This document shows, piece by piece, positions 33,384 to 42,868 of a DNA stretch of 43,779 nucleotides. Within the stretch, counting starts at the first letter, position 1. Each line of letters begins with the position of its first letter. Both the position numbers and the translations under genes were made by a program. Location: the NCBI RefSeq assembly GCF_001612825.1, contig NZ_BDBE01000017.1, positions 1 to 43,779 of the forward strand, written 5' to 3'. A model generated the notes under the pieces. The model saw only the letters and a list, made by a program, of their open reading frames with translations. It was not told the origin of the DNA and did not search any database. This DNA is from Nocardia caishijiensis NBRC 108228. Lineage in GTDB: Bacteria; Actinomycetota; Actinomycetes; Mycobacteriales; Mycobacteriaceae.

Positions 33384-36300
33384 GTGCGGCTGGAAGTTGA
33401 CGGACGAATTGTCGAGGTGACACCCAGGCCGGGGCAGTGTTTGCGGACCGTGCTTCGAGAGCAGGGCACTCTCGCGGTGAAGAAGGGGTGCGATTCCGGG
33501 GATTGCGGTGCGTGTTCGGTGCTGCTCGACGGTGCACCCGTGCACTCCTGCCTGATTCCCGCCCACCGTGCCGCCGACCGGAGCGTCACCACTGCCGCCG
33601 GTTTGTCGGGTGCCTCCGGGCCGAATACGGTGCAGCGCAGCTTCGTCGACCATGCCGCGTTCCAATGCGGATTCTGCACAGCGGGAATGGTGGTCACCGC
33701 GACCGGCCTCCGTCAGGCCCGTACCGCCGACGACCCGGAGATCACCGACGCCGAGCGCGCCGAGCTCATGAAAGGAAACCTGTGCCGCTGCACCGGGTAC
33801 CGAGCCATCACCGACGCCCTCACCGCCTGTGCACCGCTGTGCACAACCCGCGATATCAACCTCGACCAGGCTCCCGATGCTGAACTCGGCGTGCGCGAGA
33901 TTGTGCCGGTGGACGTAGCCGGGGGCACGGAAGTTGCCGATGGGCTGGACGTGCCCGAAGGGTCGGGGGTTGCGGGAGGGCTGGGAGTTGCCGAGGGTGC
34001 CGGGGCTGCCGATGGGCTGGGGGGTGCGGCGAGTTCGGACCGCCACGTCGGCGGCGCGACATCGGGGGACGAAGGCGACCCGGGAGAGAGCGGCACAGAC
34101 TCGGTCACCCACGGTGGGAGGGCGGAGGATGGGGAGCAACTTCGCGGAGGGGTGACGGCGGCGTCGGTGGGGGAGGGGCCGGTAGTGGCCGACGGCATGG
34201 TCGAAGCAGTCGCGGAGAGGGTTCGGGGAGAGGAATTCGGGCCGGGGCAGGTCGGGAAGGGTGTGGGGGCGCCTGCGGGCGAGCGGGTCGTTCGGGGTGG
34301 GGAAGCGTTCACCTTCGATGTCGCGGCGGGGGAGGAACGGGGGCCGGGGGTGGCGCCCTGGCATATCGCGGTGTTGAGCAGTCCGCACGCGCATGCCCGG
34401 GTGACCTCGATCGATGTCACGGGTGCGGAGGCCGTGCCCGGGGTGCGGGCGGTGCTGACAGCGGCGGAGGCGCCTGGGGTGGCGTTTTCCACGGCCCGGC
34501 ACGAATTCCGGGAGGACGATCCCGACGACACCTTCGTGCTGGATCGCACCGTGCGGTTCGTCGGGCAGCGGGTGGCGGCGGTGGTGGGGGAGACCCTGGA
34601 TGCGGCGCGGGCGGGAGTGCGTGCGCTGCGCGTGGAATACGAGGTCCTTCCGGCTGTGTTCGATCCGGCGCAAGCGCTCGCGGACTGCGCGCCGACATTG
34701 CACGGTGACAAGCCGGACACGTCACGCATCGCGGACGCGCAGCGCAACCTCATCGCTGAGATACACGGCGGTGTAGGCGATTTCGATCGAGGTATCGAAC
34801 AGGCCGCGCACGTTGTCACCGGAGTCTGGCATTCGCCGCGCGTGCAGCACGTGCACCTGGAAACCCACGGCGGCATCGGCTGGCTCGACGACGACGGCAG
34901 ACTCGTCCTTCGCACGAGTACCCAGGTCCCGTTCCTGGTGCGCGACGAGCTCTGTCACCTGTTCGGCCTCGACCGCGACCGGGTCCGCGTGTTCGCGGCC
35001 CGCGTCGGCGGCGGATTCGGCGCCAAACAGGAAATGCTGGTCGAAGACCTCATCGCTCTCGCGGTGCTGCGTACCGGGCACCCGGTGCAGTACGAATTCA
35101 CCCGCACAGACGAATTCACCTCCGCCACCTGTCGTCACCCGATGCGCGTGGAAGTCACCGCCGCAGCCGACGCGAACGGTCTGCTCACCGCGCTGGCGGT
35201 CGACGTGCTCGCCGACGCGGGCGCCTACGGCAACCACAGCGCGGGGGTGCTGTTCCACTCCGTGGGTGAGTCGGTGGCCGTCTACCGCTGCCCGAACAAG
35301 AGGGTCGACGCGCGAGCGGTGTACACCAACAACATTCCCTCCGGCGCCTTCCGTGGCTACGGACTCGGCCAGGTGATCTTCGGGGTCGAGTCGGCCATCG
35401 ATGAACTCGCTCGCGACCTCGGCATCGACCCGTTCGAATTCCGCAGGCGCAATGTCGTGGTCCCCGGTGACCGGTTCACCGGCGCCGAGGTCGACGAAAG
35501 CGACCTCACCTTCGGCAGTTACGGCCTCGATCAGTGCCTCGACACCGCGCAGCGGGCGCTGCGGCGTGGCAACGGCGTGCCCGCTCCCGGACCGGACTGG
35601 CGGGTCGGGGAGGGGATGGCCGTTGCGATGATCGCGACGGTCCCGCCGCGCGGTCACCATGCCGACGCGACGGCCGAGCTGCTGACCGACGGCCGTTATG
35701 AAATTCGCGTCGGCACCGCCGAATTCGGCAACGGCACCACCACCGTGCACGCCCAACTCGCGGCGACCGCGCTGGCGACGACCGCCGACCGCATCGTGAT
35801 CCGCCAGTCCGACACCGACCTCGTCGGGCACGACACCGGCGCCTTCGGTTCCACCGGAACGATGGTGGCGGGCAAGGCGTCCTACGCCGCGGCGCTGGAG
35901 CTGCACGCCATGCTGCTGGCCAGGGCCGCCAAGGTAACCGGACATCCCGAACGCGACTGCGTGCTGGAGGCGGACGGCGTGCGCTGCGGCGCCGAACTCG
36001 TCACCGCGGCACGACTGCTCGCCGACGGGCACCTCGTCGCGCACGGAAGCCATTCGGGGACACCACGGTCGGTGAGCTTCAATGTGCACGCGTTCCGGGT
36101 GGCCGTGCGTCCGGCGACGGGGGAGGTGCGGATCCTGCAGTCGATCCAGGTTGCCGACGCGGGCACCGTACTGAACCCGGTGCAGCTGCGCGGACAGGTC
36201 GAGGGCGGCGTCGCCCAGGCCATCGGCACCGCGCTGTACGAGGACATGCGGACCGAGCGTGGTGTGGTGACCACCCGCACGCTGCGGCACTATCACGTCC

Positions 36301-36518
36301 CGCAGTTCGCGGATCTGCCGCGCACGGAGGTGTATTTCGCCGAAACCCGTGACGCGCTGGGCCCGCTCGGTGCCAAATCGATGAGTGAGTCGCCGTACAA
36401 CCCGGTGGCTCCCGCCCTGGCGAACGCGATCCGCGACGCCGTCGACGTCAGACCCGACCGATTGCCGATGACCGCCGACCGGATCTGGCGGCTGGTCCAG
36501 AAAGGAGCGGCCGCGTGA
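33384..36518 (+). CDS. Xanthine dehydrogenase, fused 2Fe-2S and molybdopterin subunit
   Basis: 1044 aa. Residues 1-160 are two 2Fe-2S domains with all eight ligands: C36, C41, C44, C56, then C95, C98, C134 and C136. Residues about 172-318 are an unusual low-complexity Gly/Ala/Val/Glu linker with repeating GL-V-EG patterns. From about 325 the molybdopterin domain follows, with [16 protein letters not shown] and, near the end, [15 protein letters not shown], which supplies the catalytic glutamate. It hydroxylates hypoxanthine or xanthine to urate. GTG 33384 follows GAGGGAGGTGA. Fusion of these subunits resembles E. coli XdhD, but the linker is far longer than usual. Its stop overlaps the next gene. 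Confidence 0.88.
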   Translation: MRLEVDGRIVEVTPRPGQCLRTVLREQGTLAVKKGCDSGDCGACSVLLDGAPVHSCLIPAHRAADRSVTTAAGLSGASGPNTVQRSFVDHAAFQCGFCTAGMVVTATGLRQARTADDPEITDAERAELMKGNLCRCTGYRAITDALTACAPLCTTRDINLDQAPDAELGVREIVPVDVAGGTEVADGLDVPEGSGVAGGLGVAEGAGAADGLGGAASSDRHVGGATSGDEGDPGESGTDSVTHGGRAEDGEQLRGGVTAASVGEGPVVADGMVEAVAERVRGEEFGPGQVGKGVGAPAGERVVRGGEAFTFDVAAGEERGPGVAPWHIAVLSSPHAHARVTSIDVTGAEAVPGVRAVLTAAEAPGVAFSTARHEFREDDPDDTFVLDRTVRFVGQRVAAVVGETLDAARAGVRALRVEYEVLPAVFDPAQALADCAPTLHGDKPDTSRIADAQRNLIAEIHGGVGDFDRGIEQAAHVVTGVWHSPRVQHVHLETHGGIGWLDDDGRLVLRTSTQVPFLVRDELCHLFGLDRDRVRVFAARVGGGFGAKQEMLVEDLIALAVLRTGHPVQYEFTRTDEFTSATCRHPMRVEVTAAADANGLLTALAVDVLADAGAYGNHSAGVLFHSVGESVAVYRCPNKRVDARAVYTNNIPSGAFRGYGLGQVIFGVESAIDELARDLGIDPFEFRRRNVVVPGDRFTGAEVDESDLTFGSYGLDQCLDTAQRALRRGNGVPAPGPDWRVGEGMAVAMIATVPPRGHHADATAELLTDGRYEIRVGTAEFGNGTTTVHAQLAATALATTADRIVIRQSDTDLVGHDTGAFGSTGTMVAGKASYAAALELHAMLLARAAKVTGHPERDCVLEADGVRCGAELVTAARLLADGHLVAHGSHSGTPRSVSFNVHAFRVAVRPATGEVRILQSIQVADAGTVLNPVQLRGQVEGGVAQAIGTALYEDMRTERGVVTTRTLRHYHVPQFADLPRTEVYFAETRDALGPLGAKSMSESPYNPVAPALANAIRDAVDVRPDRLPMTADRIWRLVQKGAAA

Positions 36519-37744
36519 ACACCCGTCTGCCCGAACATATCCGGGCCCGAGTCGATGCCGTGCTCGATTCCGTCGACGCGGAGCTGCGGCTGCGATACCC
36601 GGGGCAGGGCGCACGGATTCAACCGGTGCACACGGTGTATGTCCCCGCCGACCGCGCCACCGCCGACACCCCTGCGGAATGGGGTGCCGTCGCGCTGGAA
36701 CTGCTCGACCGGCACGCCGAGTTCCTCGCCGAACTCGACACCACCGCCGCGCTGCCGACGGTTCGCACGGTATTGGCCGAACAGCCGGTACAGGATCTGC
36801 GGATAGATTTCGAGGACGGTTACGGTTTCCGCGCCGACGACGTGGAAGACGCCGCCGCGACAGCGGCGGGCAAATCGCTCGCGCTCATGGCCGAAAAGCC
36901 GCACGCGCCAAGGTCGTTCGGCGTCCGGATCAAGGGTCTCGCGAAAGAAGAACGCAGGCGGGCCTTGCGGACCCTGGAGTTGGTCCTCGACGGTGTCGCC
37001 GACGTGCTGCCCGGGTTCGTCTTCACCGTCCCGAAAATCCGGGCAGCCGAACAGGTCTCGGCCGTCGTCGATATCTGCTCCGGTATCGAACGTGCCCACG
37101 GCCTGCCCGACCACACGCTGCGCTTCGAACTGCAGATCGAAAGCCCGCAGGCGATCATCGCCCCCGACGGCACCGCGCCCATCGCACGCATGCTCGCGCT
37201 CGCCGACAACCGGTGTAGTGCACTGCATTTCGGCACCTACGACTACACCGCCGCTTGCGGCATCGCCGCGACTGATCAGGCACTCGATCACCCGGCCGCC
37301 GACCACGCCAAGGCGGTGATGCAGGTGGCTGCCGCCCAGACCGGGGTGTGGATCTGTGACGGGTCCACCCAGATCGTGCCGGGCGCCGATCCCGAATTCG
37401 CCTTCGCCAACCACTACCGCCTGGTCGAACGTGCCCTGCGCCGTGGCTACTACCAGGGCTGGGACATGCACCCCGGCCACCTCGTCACCCGCTGGCTGGC
37501 CACCCACAATTTCTTCCGCACCGCCACCGACGTCGCCGTCCCGCGTCTGCGGGCTTATCTCGGCCGCCGCGACGAAGGGGTGGTCGACGAGCCCGCCACC
37601 GCCGAGGCCCTGTCGACCACGGTCCTCCGCGCCCTTCGGTGTGGCGCGGTGAGAGTGGACGAATTGCGCACCCTGGCACCGGAACTCACCGAGCAGACGC
37701 TCACCGGTCTGATGTCGCGCCGCTTGCCGACCGAGGGCGGCTGA
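36515..37744 (+). CDS. Malate synthase/aldolase-like protein (DUF6986 type)
   Basis: 409 aa with a TIM-barrel of the HpcH/HpaI-citrate lyase beta-malate synthase superfamily. Visible sites are [13 protein letters not shown] (acidic metal site), [35 protein letters not shown] and [15 protein letters not shown], ending [15 protein letters not shown]. The GTG overlaps the xdhA stop (GTGA). In actinobacterial urate/allantoin clusters this protein is a frequent neighbour, so a role in removing glyoxylate (condensation with acetyl-CoA to malate) is plausible but unproven. It is not the standard malate synthase G, which is about 720 aa. Confidence 0.75.
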   Translation: MNTRLPEHIRARVDAVLDSVDAELRLRYPGQGARIQPVHTVYVPADRATADTPAEWGAVALELLDRHAEFLAELDTTAALPTVRTVLAEQPVQDLRIDFEDGYGFRADDVEDAAATAAGKSLALMAEKPHAPRSFGVRIKGLAKEERRRALRTLELVLDGVADVLPGFVFTVPKIRAAEQVSAVVDICSGIERAHGLPDHTLRFELQIESPQAIIAPDGTAPIARMLALADNRCSALHFGTYDYTAACGIAATDQALDHPAADHAKAVMQVAAAQTGVWICDGSTQIVPGADPEFAFANHYRLVERALRRGYYQGWDMHPGHLVTRWLATHNFFRTATDVAVPRLRAYLGRRDEGVVDEPATAEALSTTVLRALRCGAVRVDELRTLAPELTEQTLTGLMSRRLPTEGG

Positions 37745-37823
37745 GGGGTCGGGCGCCCGGCTCCGTAATGCGGCACCGCAGACCAGCGCCGTTCCGGCGA
37801 CACCCTGACTTACGGGAGACACG

Positions 37824-38795
37824 ATGACCGACTACCGGGACGATTTCACCTTCCTACCCGACCTGGCCGTCCGGCCGCTCGGCGGATCCGTGATCTGGGC
37901 GAACGACGAGTTCTTCGCCGAAAAGGAGAACCTCGTCAATCCCGGTCCGGCCGAGTACCGACCCTCGACCTTCGGGCACAAGGGGCAGATCTACGACGGG
38001 TGGGAAACGCGTCGTCATCGCGGGAAACCGGGCGACGACGCGGCGATCGTTCGCCTCGGCATCCCCGGCGTGATCCGGGGGATCGTGATCGACACCGCCT
38101 GGTTCACGGGCAACTACCCGCCCGAGGTGTCGGTCTCGGCGCTGGCCGTCGACGGCTATCCGCCCGCCGAGGACATCGCCGCACGTGGCGACTGGGTGCC
38201 GCTGCTCGATCGGGTGAAGGTCGGCGGTGACTGTCGCACCCCGTTCGCCGCGGACGACGAAAACCGGTGGACCCATGTGAAACTCACTATGCACCCCGAC
38301 GGTGGTGTCGCCCGGTTGCGGGTGCACGGCGAGGGCCGACCCGATCCGGCACTGCTCGGCCTCGGCCCGCTCGACCTGGCCGCCCTCGAGAACGGCGCGC
38401 TTGTCCTCGACTGTTCCAACCGCTTCTACAGTTCCCCCAACCAGCTGCTCTATCCCGGCCAGGCGCGAGTGATGGGCGAGGGCTGGGAAACCGCGCGCCG
38501 CCGTGACGACGGGAACGACTGGGTGCGCATCGCCCTCGCCGGACCGGGCACCATCCGCCTCGCCGAGATCGACACGTCCTGCTTCCTCGGCAACAGTCCC
38601 GGCGCCGCCTCCCTCACCGGATTCACGCGCGACGGAACGGAAGTCGAGCTGCTGGCGCGCACCGATCTGCTGCCCGACACCCGCCACCGCTTCGCGCTCA
38701 CACCGCCGACGGACGCGGTGCAGGAAGTGCGCCTCGACATCTATCCCGACGGCGGCCTGGCCCGCCTGCGGCTCTACGGCGAGCTCACCGCATGA
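37824..38795 (+). CDS. alc: Allantoicase
   Basis: 323 aa with two jelly-roll repeats: GQIYDGWETRRHRGKPGDDAAIVRLGIPGVIRGIVIDTAWFTGNYPPEVSV in the first, and GEGWETARRRDDGNDWVRIALAGPGTIRLAEIDTSCFLGNSPGAASL in the second, each ending in a YPDGG/HPDGGVARLR strand. It splits allantoate into ureidoglycolate and urea. GGGAGAC precedes the ATG after a 79-bp gap from the malate-synthase-like gene. It overlaps the allantoinase start. The urea it makes links this pathway to urea use. Confidence 0.95.
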   Translation: MTDYRDDFTFLPDLAVRPLGGSVIWANDEFFAEKENLVNPGPAEYRPSTFGHKGQIYDGWETRRHRGKPGDDAAIVRLGIPGVIRGIVIDTAWFTGNYPPEVSVSALAVDGYPPAEDIAARGDWVPLLDRVKVGGDCRTPFAADDENRWTHVKLTMHPDGGVARLRVHGEGRPDPALLGLGPLDLAALENGALVLDCSNRFYSSPNQLLYPGQARVMGEGWETARRRDDGNDWVRIALAGPGTIRLAEIDTSCFLGNSPGAASLTGFTRDGTEVELLARTDLLPDTRHRFALTPPTDAVQEVRLDIYPDGGLARLRLYGELTA

Positions 38796-39697
38796 CCGGG
38801 CCACGTGACTTCCTCGGCTACGGCCGCACGCCGCCGGACCCGAGGTGGCCCGGCGGCGCGCGGATCGCGGTGCAATTCGTCCTGAATTACGAAGAGGGCG
38901 GGGAGAACAACGTCCTCGACGGATCACCGCATTCGGAAACCTTCCTGTCCGAGATGACACCCGCCGAAGCCTTCCCCAATCGGCACATGAGCATGGAATC
39001 GCTCTACGAATACGGTTCGCGCGCGGGCCTGTGGCGGATTCTGCGCGCTTTCGAACGGCGCGATATCCCGCTCACCATTTTCGCGGTCGCGCGCGCGATG
39101 CAACGCAATCCCGAAGCGGTCGCGGCCTTTCGGGAACTCGGCCACGAAATCGCCTGTCACGGTCTGCGCTGGCAGTCGTATCAGCTCGTGGATGTGGAAA
39201 CCGAACGCGCCGACATGGCCGAGGCGGTGCGCATCCTCACCGAACTCACCGGTGCGCCGCCGCGCGGCTGGTACACCGGTCGCGACTCACCCAACACCCG
39301 CGAACTGGTGGTCGAGCACGGTGGTTTCGCCTACGACGCCGACTCCTACGCCGACGACCTGCCCTACTGGACCTCGGTGCACGGGCAACAGCACCTGGTC
39401 GTCCCGTACACCCTCGACACCAACGACATGCGCTACTGCTCGCCCGCGGGCTTCGCCACCGGCGAGGAGTTCTACGCCCACCTGCGCGACGCCTTCGACG
39501 TGCTGTACCGCGAAGGGACCGAGGGCAGCCCGAAGATGCTCTCGATCGGCCTGCACTGCCGGATCGCGGGCCGCCCCGCCCGCACCGCCGCCCTGGAACG
39601 CTTTCTCGACCACGTGCGATGCCACGAAGACGTGTGGATCACCCGTCGGATCGACATCGCCGAGCACTGGCGAGCCACGCACCCGCCAGCACCGTGA
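38792..39697 (+). CDS. puuE: PuuE-type allantoinase (polysaccharide deacetylase family)
   Basis: 301 aa. Unlike amidohydrolase-type AllB, it has the NodB-like fold of metal-independent PuuE allantoinases: GARIAVQFVLNYEEGGENNVLDG, EYGSRAGLWRILRAFERRDIPLTIFAVA, GHEIACHGLRWQSY and GWYTGRDSPNTRELV are the diagnostic segments. It opens allantoin to allantoate. Placement after allantoicase, with a four-base overlap, completes the urate-to-ureidoglycolate route. The same strand and spacing support one operon from xdh to puuE. Confidence 0.93.
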   Translation: MTGPRDFLGYGRTPPDPRWPGGARIAVQFVLNYEEGGENNVLDGSPHSETFLSEMTPAEAFPNRHMSMESLYEYGSRAGLWRILRAFERRDIPLTIFAVARAMQRNPEAVAAFRELGHEIACHGLRWQSYQLVDVETERADMAEAVRILTELTGAPPRGWYTGRDSPNTRELVVEHGGFAYDADSYADDLPYWTSVHGQQHLVVPYTLDTNDMRYCSPAGFATGEEFYAHLRDAFDVLYREGTEGSPKMLSIGLHCRIAGRPARTAALERFLDHVRCHEDVWITRRIDIAEHWRATHPPAP

Positions 39698-39704
39698 CCG
39701 AGGC

Positions 39705-40838
39705 CTAGGCGAACAGGTCCCGGACGAACGGGAGCGAGTCGACCAGGGAGGCGTTGACGGTGCCGTCGTGGTCGGTGGGGTAGGTGCGGGCGGTCACCGG
39801 CTGGCCGTTGGCCTCGAGCACCGCGAAGTAGCGCAGCGTCGCGGGAGTGACCACGTCGGTGTCGCGCAGGCCCTGGGCCAGCAGCAGCGGGCGGTCGTAA
39901 CCGGACTCGGGCAGGCCCATGTAGCCGCCGAGCAGGCCACGCAGGTTCGGGATCGAGGACAGCGGGCGGGCGAACATGCTGCCGACGGACGGCTTGACCG
40001 AGGCGAGTTCGTCGCCGAGCGGGCCGATGCAGGCCGTCTGGGCGCGCTCGAGCCAGGTGCGGCCGGTGTCGGTGAGCAAGCCGTCGATGCCGAGATCGGG
40101 GTAGGTGGTTCGCAGGCCGCTGAGGATGTACAGGACGTAGGCGGTGAGGTGTGAGCTCAGGGCGATCGGGGGCACGCCCGGGCCGACGAGACCGATGACA
40201 TCCTCGATGTAGGCGGGCACACCCGTACCGACCGCGCCGCGATAGTCGAGTTCGGGACCGCCGAACTCGGTGGCGTAGCGGGCGGTGAACACGGCCGCGC
40301 CGCCGCCCTGCGACTGGCCGACCACGGCCCACTTGTTCGACAGCGACGGGTACTGCGCGGTCGCCGCGCGCACGGAGTCGACCACATTGCGTGCCTCGAC
40401 CACACCGTTCAGATACGGGTGCTCACCCGGCCCGCCGAGACCGGCGTAGTCGGCCGCGACGACCGCGTAGCCCTGCTTCAGCCAGGTGCCGAGGTAGGCC
40501 CAGTCACGCTCGACGGCGGCCGGGCCCGCCACGCTGTAGGCGCAATCGTCGCCGAGGCCGACGGTGCCGTGGGCCCAGGCGATCACGGGCCAGCCGCCCT
40601 CGGGTGCTTCGCCCGCCGGGAAGTACACAGCGGCGCTCGTCGTGGTTGGCTGGTCGCCCGCGGTGGTCGAGCGATAGATCAACCGCTCGGCGCGCGCGGA
40701 ACCCGGCAGCGTCGCGGCGGCGGACAGTGATTCCACCGAGACGACCGCACCGCCGGTGGGCGCGGCGGTCGCCGGGACGGCGGGCAGCACGGTCAGCGCG
40801 GCCGTCGCCGCGATCATCAGCATCCTCGACTTGCGCAC
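39705..40838 (-). CDS. Secreted lipase/esterase (LIP family)
   Basis: 377 aa with a signal peptide (cleavage near ATA, residue about 25) and an alpha/beta-hydrolase fold. The nucleophile elbow is VVGQSQGGGAAV, and the C-terminal histidine is in TYPTDHDGTVN; an aspartate in GLRDTDVVTP likely completes the triad. HGTVGLGDDCAYS is typical of actinobacterial secreted lipases that act on triacylglycerols or esters. It is convergent with puuE. A perfect CRP-type site lies 116 bp upstream of its start, so carbon-source control is plausible. A longer frame to 40968 is antisense/shadow. Confidence 0.85.
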   Translation of the reverse strand: MRKSRMLMIAATAALTVLPAVPATAAPTGGAVVSVESLSAAATLPGSARAERLIYRSTTAGDQPTTTSAAVYFPAGEAPEGGWPVIAWAHGTVGLGDDCAYSVAGPAAVERDWAYLGTWLKQGYAVVAADYAGLGGPGEHPYLNGVVEARNVVDSVRAATAQYPSLSNKWAVVGQSQGGGAAVFTARYATEFGGPELDYRGAVGTGVPAYIEDVIGLVGPGVPPIALSSHLTAYVLYILSGLRTTYPDLGIDGLLTDTGRTWLERAQTACIGPLGDELASVKPSVGSMFARPLSSIPNLRGLLGGYMGLPESGYDRPLLLAQGLRDTDVVTPATLRYFAVLEANGQPVTARTYPTDHDGTVNASLVDSLPFVRDLFA

Positions 40839-40953
40839 AGTCCCTCATTCCCTTCGTCGGACAGCCCGATTCTGCACCCTGCCCGTCGAGCCGGACACGC
40901 CGCCCGGGCAGTGCCGAGTGACGACACGCACAGGATCGACACCCGGCGTGGAG

Positions 40954-40969
40954 TGTGAAACGACTCACA
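40954..40969. promoter_or_regulatory. Perfect CRP/GlxR-type cAMP-receptor site
   Basis: TGTGA-AACGAC-TCACA matches the CRP/GlxR core palindrome at all ten half-site bases. It is 116 bp from the lipase start and 366 bp from the aceA start. GlxR is known to control aceA in Corynebacterium. Confidence 0.65.
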
Positions 40970-41089
40970 GGCGGGCGAGCTCGGGGACGCGGTTGCCCAC
41001 CCGGCCGCGGATCGCTAACAGTACGAGCGTTATGCTAAAACTCCTGGTCAGCACTACCCATCGGTAGCCGCAGTGCTTGCAATCACAGG

Positions 41090-41111
41090 GCAAATTTCGC
41101 AAAGTTAGCAA
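41090..41111 (-). promoter_or_regulatory. Putative RamB-binding boxes upstream of aceA
   Basis: The minus strand reads TTGCTAACTTTGCGAAATTTGC, which contains two TTTGC elements like the RamB consensus core (A/G)(A/C)(T)TTTGCAAA. A third similar box, TGCAAATTGC, is at 41224-41233. The cognate regulator gene lies at 16876-18282. Confidence 0.45.
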
Positions 41112-41334
41112 CAGCGGCGACAAACCTAGCTGAGATTCACACAACCAACAGGTAGACGGCTATTTCCGGGTGTGCCATTGTTTGGAAGTACACCCCTCAG
41201 GCCCTAGTTAGTCCTAGCAAGCCTGCAAATTGCTTCAGCAGTACGACCCGTGCAACCGAAAGCCTTCCGCCGCCGGTTGTTTCAGTGGCCGGACGGCGCG
41301 GAGCACCGACCACACCGAGGAAGTGGAGTCAGAG

Positions 41335-42624
41335 ATGTCGACTGTCGGCACCCCGAAGACCGCTGCGGAGATCCAGAACGACTGGGACACCAACCCCCGT
41401 TGGAAGGGCATCACCCGCAACTACACCGCCGAGCAGGTCGTCGCCCTGCAGGGCAACGTCGTCGAGGAGCACACCCTCGCCCGTCGTGGTGCCGAGATCC
41501 TCTGGGACCTCGTCAACAACGAGGACTACATCAACTCCCTCGGTGCCCTCACCGGTAACCAGGCCGTGCAGCAGGTCCGCGCCGGCCTGAAGGCCATCTA
41601 CCTGTCGGGTTGGCAGGTCGCCGGTGACGCGAACCTGTCCGGCCACACCTACCCCGACCAGTCGCTGTACCCGGCGAACTCGGTCCCGTCGGTGGTCCGT
41701 CGCATCAACAACGCGCTGCTGCGCGCCGACGAGATCTCCAAGGTCGAGGGCGACACCTCGGTCAAGAACTGGCTGGCCCCGATCGTGGCCGACGCCGAGG
41801 CGGGCTTCGGTGGCGCGCTGAACGCCTACGAGCTGCAGAAGGCGATGATCGCCGCTGGTGCCGCCGGTGTCCACTGGGAGGACCAGCTCGCCTCGGAGAA
41901 GAAGTGTGGCCACCTCGGTGGCAAGGTGCTGATCCCCACCCAGCAGCACATCCGCACCCTGACCTCCGCGCGTCTGGCCGCCGACGTCGCCGGTGTGCCG
42001 TCGGTGATCATCGCCCGCACCGACGCCGAGGCCGCCACCCTGCTCACCACCGACGTGGACGAGCGCGACCGTGAGTTCCTGGACGGCACCCGCACCGCCG
42101 AGGGCTTCTTCGGTGTGAAGAACGGCATCGAGCCCTGCATCGCGCGTGCCAAGGCCTACGCCCCGTACTCCGACCTCATCTGGATGGAGACCGGTGTGCC
42201 GGACCTCGAGGTCGCGCGCAAGTTCGCCGAGGCCGTCCGCGGCGAGTTCCCGGACCAGCTGCTGGCCTACAACTGCTCGCCTTCGTTCAACTGGAAGGCG
42301 CACCTGGACGACGCGACCATCGCGAAGTTCCAGCGTGAACTCGGCGCGATGGGCTTCAAGTTCCAGTTCATCACCCTGGCCGGCTTCCACTCGCTCAACT
42401 ACGGCATGTTCGACCTGGCGCACGGCTACGCCCGCGAGGGCATGACCGCGTTCGTCGACCTGCAGGAGCGCGAGTTCAAGGCCGCCGCCGAGCGTGGCTT
42501 CACCGCCATCAAGCACCAGCGTGAGGTCGGTGCCGGTTACTTCGACACCATCGCCACCACCGTTGACCCCAACACCTCGACCGCGGCCCTCAAGGGCTCG
42601 ACCGAAGAGGGTCAGTTCCACTGA
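41335..42624 (+). CDS. aceA: Isocitrate lyase
   Basis: 429 aa, Icl1-type. The active-site loop [16 protein letters not shown] contains the catalytic cysteine (KKCGH); [10 protein letters not shown] is the Mg-binding motif and [10 protein letters not shown] the substrate loop. It splits isocitrate into glyoxylate and succinate and opens the glyoxylate bypass for growth on acetate and fatty acids. The ATG at 41335 follows GGAAGTGGAG. Codon use is extremely biased (nearly all C/G third positions), as for highly expressed genes. Downstream a 14-bp perfect hairpin terminates it. fadB2 follows, as in M. tuberculosis (Rv0467-Rv0468). Confidence 0.95.
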   Translation: MSTVGTPKTAAEIQNDWDTNPRWKGITRNYTAEQVVALQGNVVEEHTLARRGAEILWDLVNNEDYINSLGALTGNQAVQQVRAGLKAIYLSGWQVAGDANLSGHTYPDQSLYPANSVPSVVRRINNALLRADEISKVEGDTSVKNWLAPIVADAEAGFGGALNAYELQKAMIAAGAAGVHWEDQLASEKKCGHLGGKVLIPTQQHIRTLTSARLAADVAGVPSVIIARTDAEAATLLTTDVDERDREFLDGTRTAEGFFGVKNGIEPCIARAKAYAPYSDLIWMETGVPDLEVARKFAEAVRGEFPDQLLAYNCSPSFNWKAHLDDATIAKFQRELGAMGFKFQFITLAGFHSLNYGMFDLAHGYAREGMTAFVDLQEREFKAAAERGFTAIKHQREVGAGYFDTIATTVDPNTSTAALKGSTEEGQFH

Positions 42625-42671
42625 GTTGCTTTGAGTAGCAACGGATTTCCTCTACACCAGTAGGGGTGTAC

Positions 42672-42707
42672 GCCCTCCCCTGCCGATCAGCCCCGGCAGG
42701 GGAGGGC
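42672..42707 (+). terminator. Strong terminator hairpin after aceA
   Basis: GCCCTCCCCTGCCG (42672-42685) pairs perfectly with CGGCAGGGGAGGGC (42694-42707) over an 8-nt loop, 47 bp after the aceA stop. Confidence 0.8.
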
Positions 42708-42734
42708 ATCCCTATATTGTGGGGCCGAGACCAC

Positions 42735-42847
42735 CGGTTCGGTCTTGGCCCGTCCCCGCCTCTGGACTGACCGAAGGGTGCGACGAAGGAGTGCCCGTAG
42801 GGAGGGAAGAGGCGGGGTTTAGGGCCAAGACCCGCGGCGCCAGCCGC
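42735..42847 (+). repeat. Dispersed structured repeat, copy B (upstream of fadB2)
   Basis: Outer stem GGTCTTGGCCC (42741-42751) with GGGCCAAGACC (42822-42832); inner stem CCCCGCCTC (42754-42762) with GAGGCGGGG (42809-42817). The intervening loop is identical to copy A except for one base in GACCG(A/G)AGGG, and the 3' mini-hairpin GCGGC-GCCA-GCCGC is retained. It ends 21 bp before the fadB2 start. Confidence 0.85.
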
Positions 42848-42868
42848 AATTAGACACAGGAGTGGGAC

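Larger units (their letters stand above)
40839..41334. promoter_or_regulatory. Long divergent control region, lipase / aceA
   Basis: 496 bp without a gene. It holds a perfect TGTGA-N6-TCACA site (40954-40969), an inverted repeat CTACC-CATC-GGTAG (41054-41067) nested between GCACT and AGTGC, RamB-like A/T-rich boxes around 41090-41111 and 41224-41233, and GAAGTGGAGTC just before the aceA start. It is AT-richer (41030-41240) than the rest of the window. Confidence 0.6.

Noticed and set aside
34722..36614. Reverse ORF of 630 aa across xdhA
   Set aside because: Antisense shadow of the molybdopterin domain.
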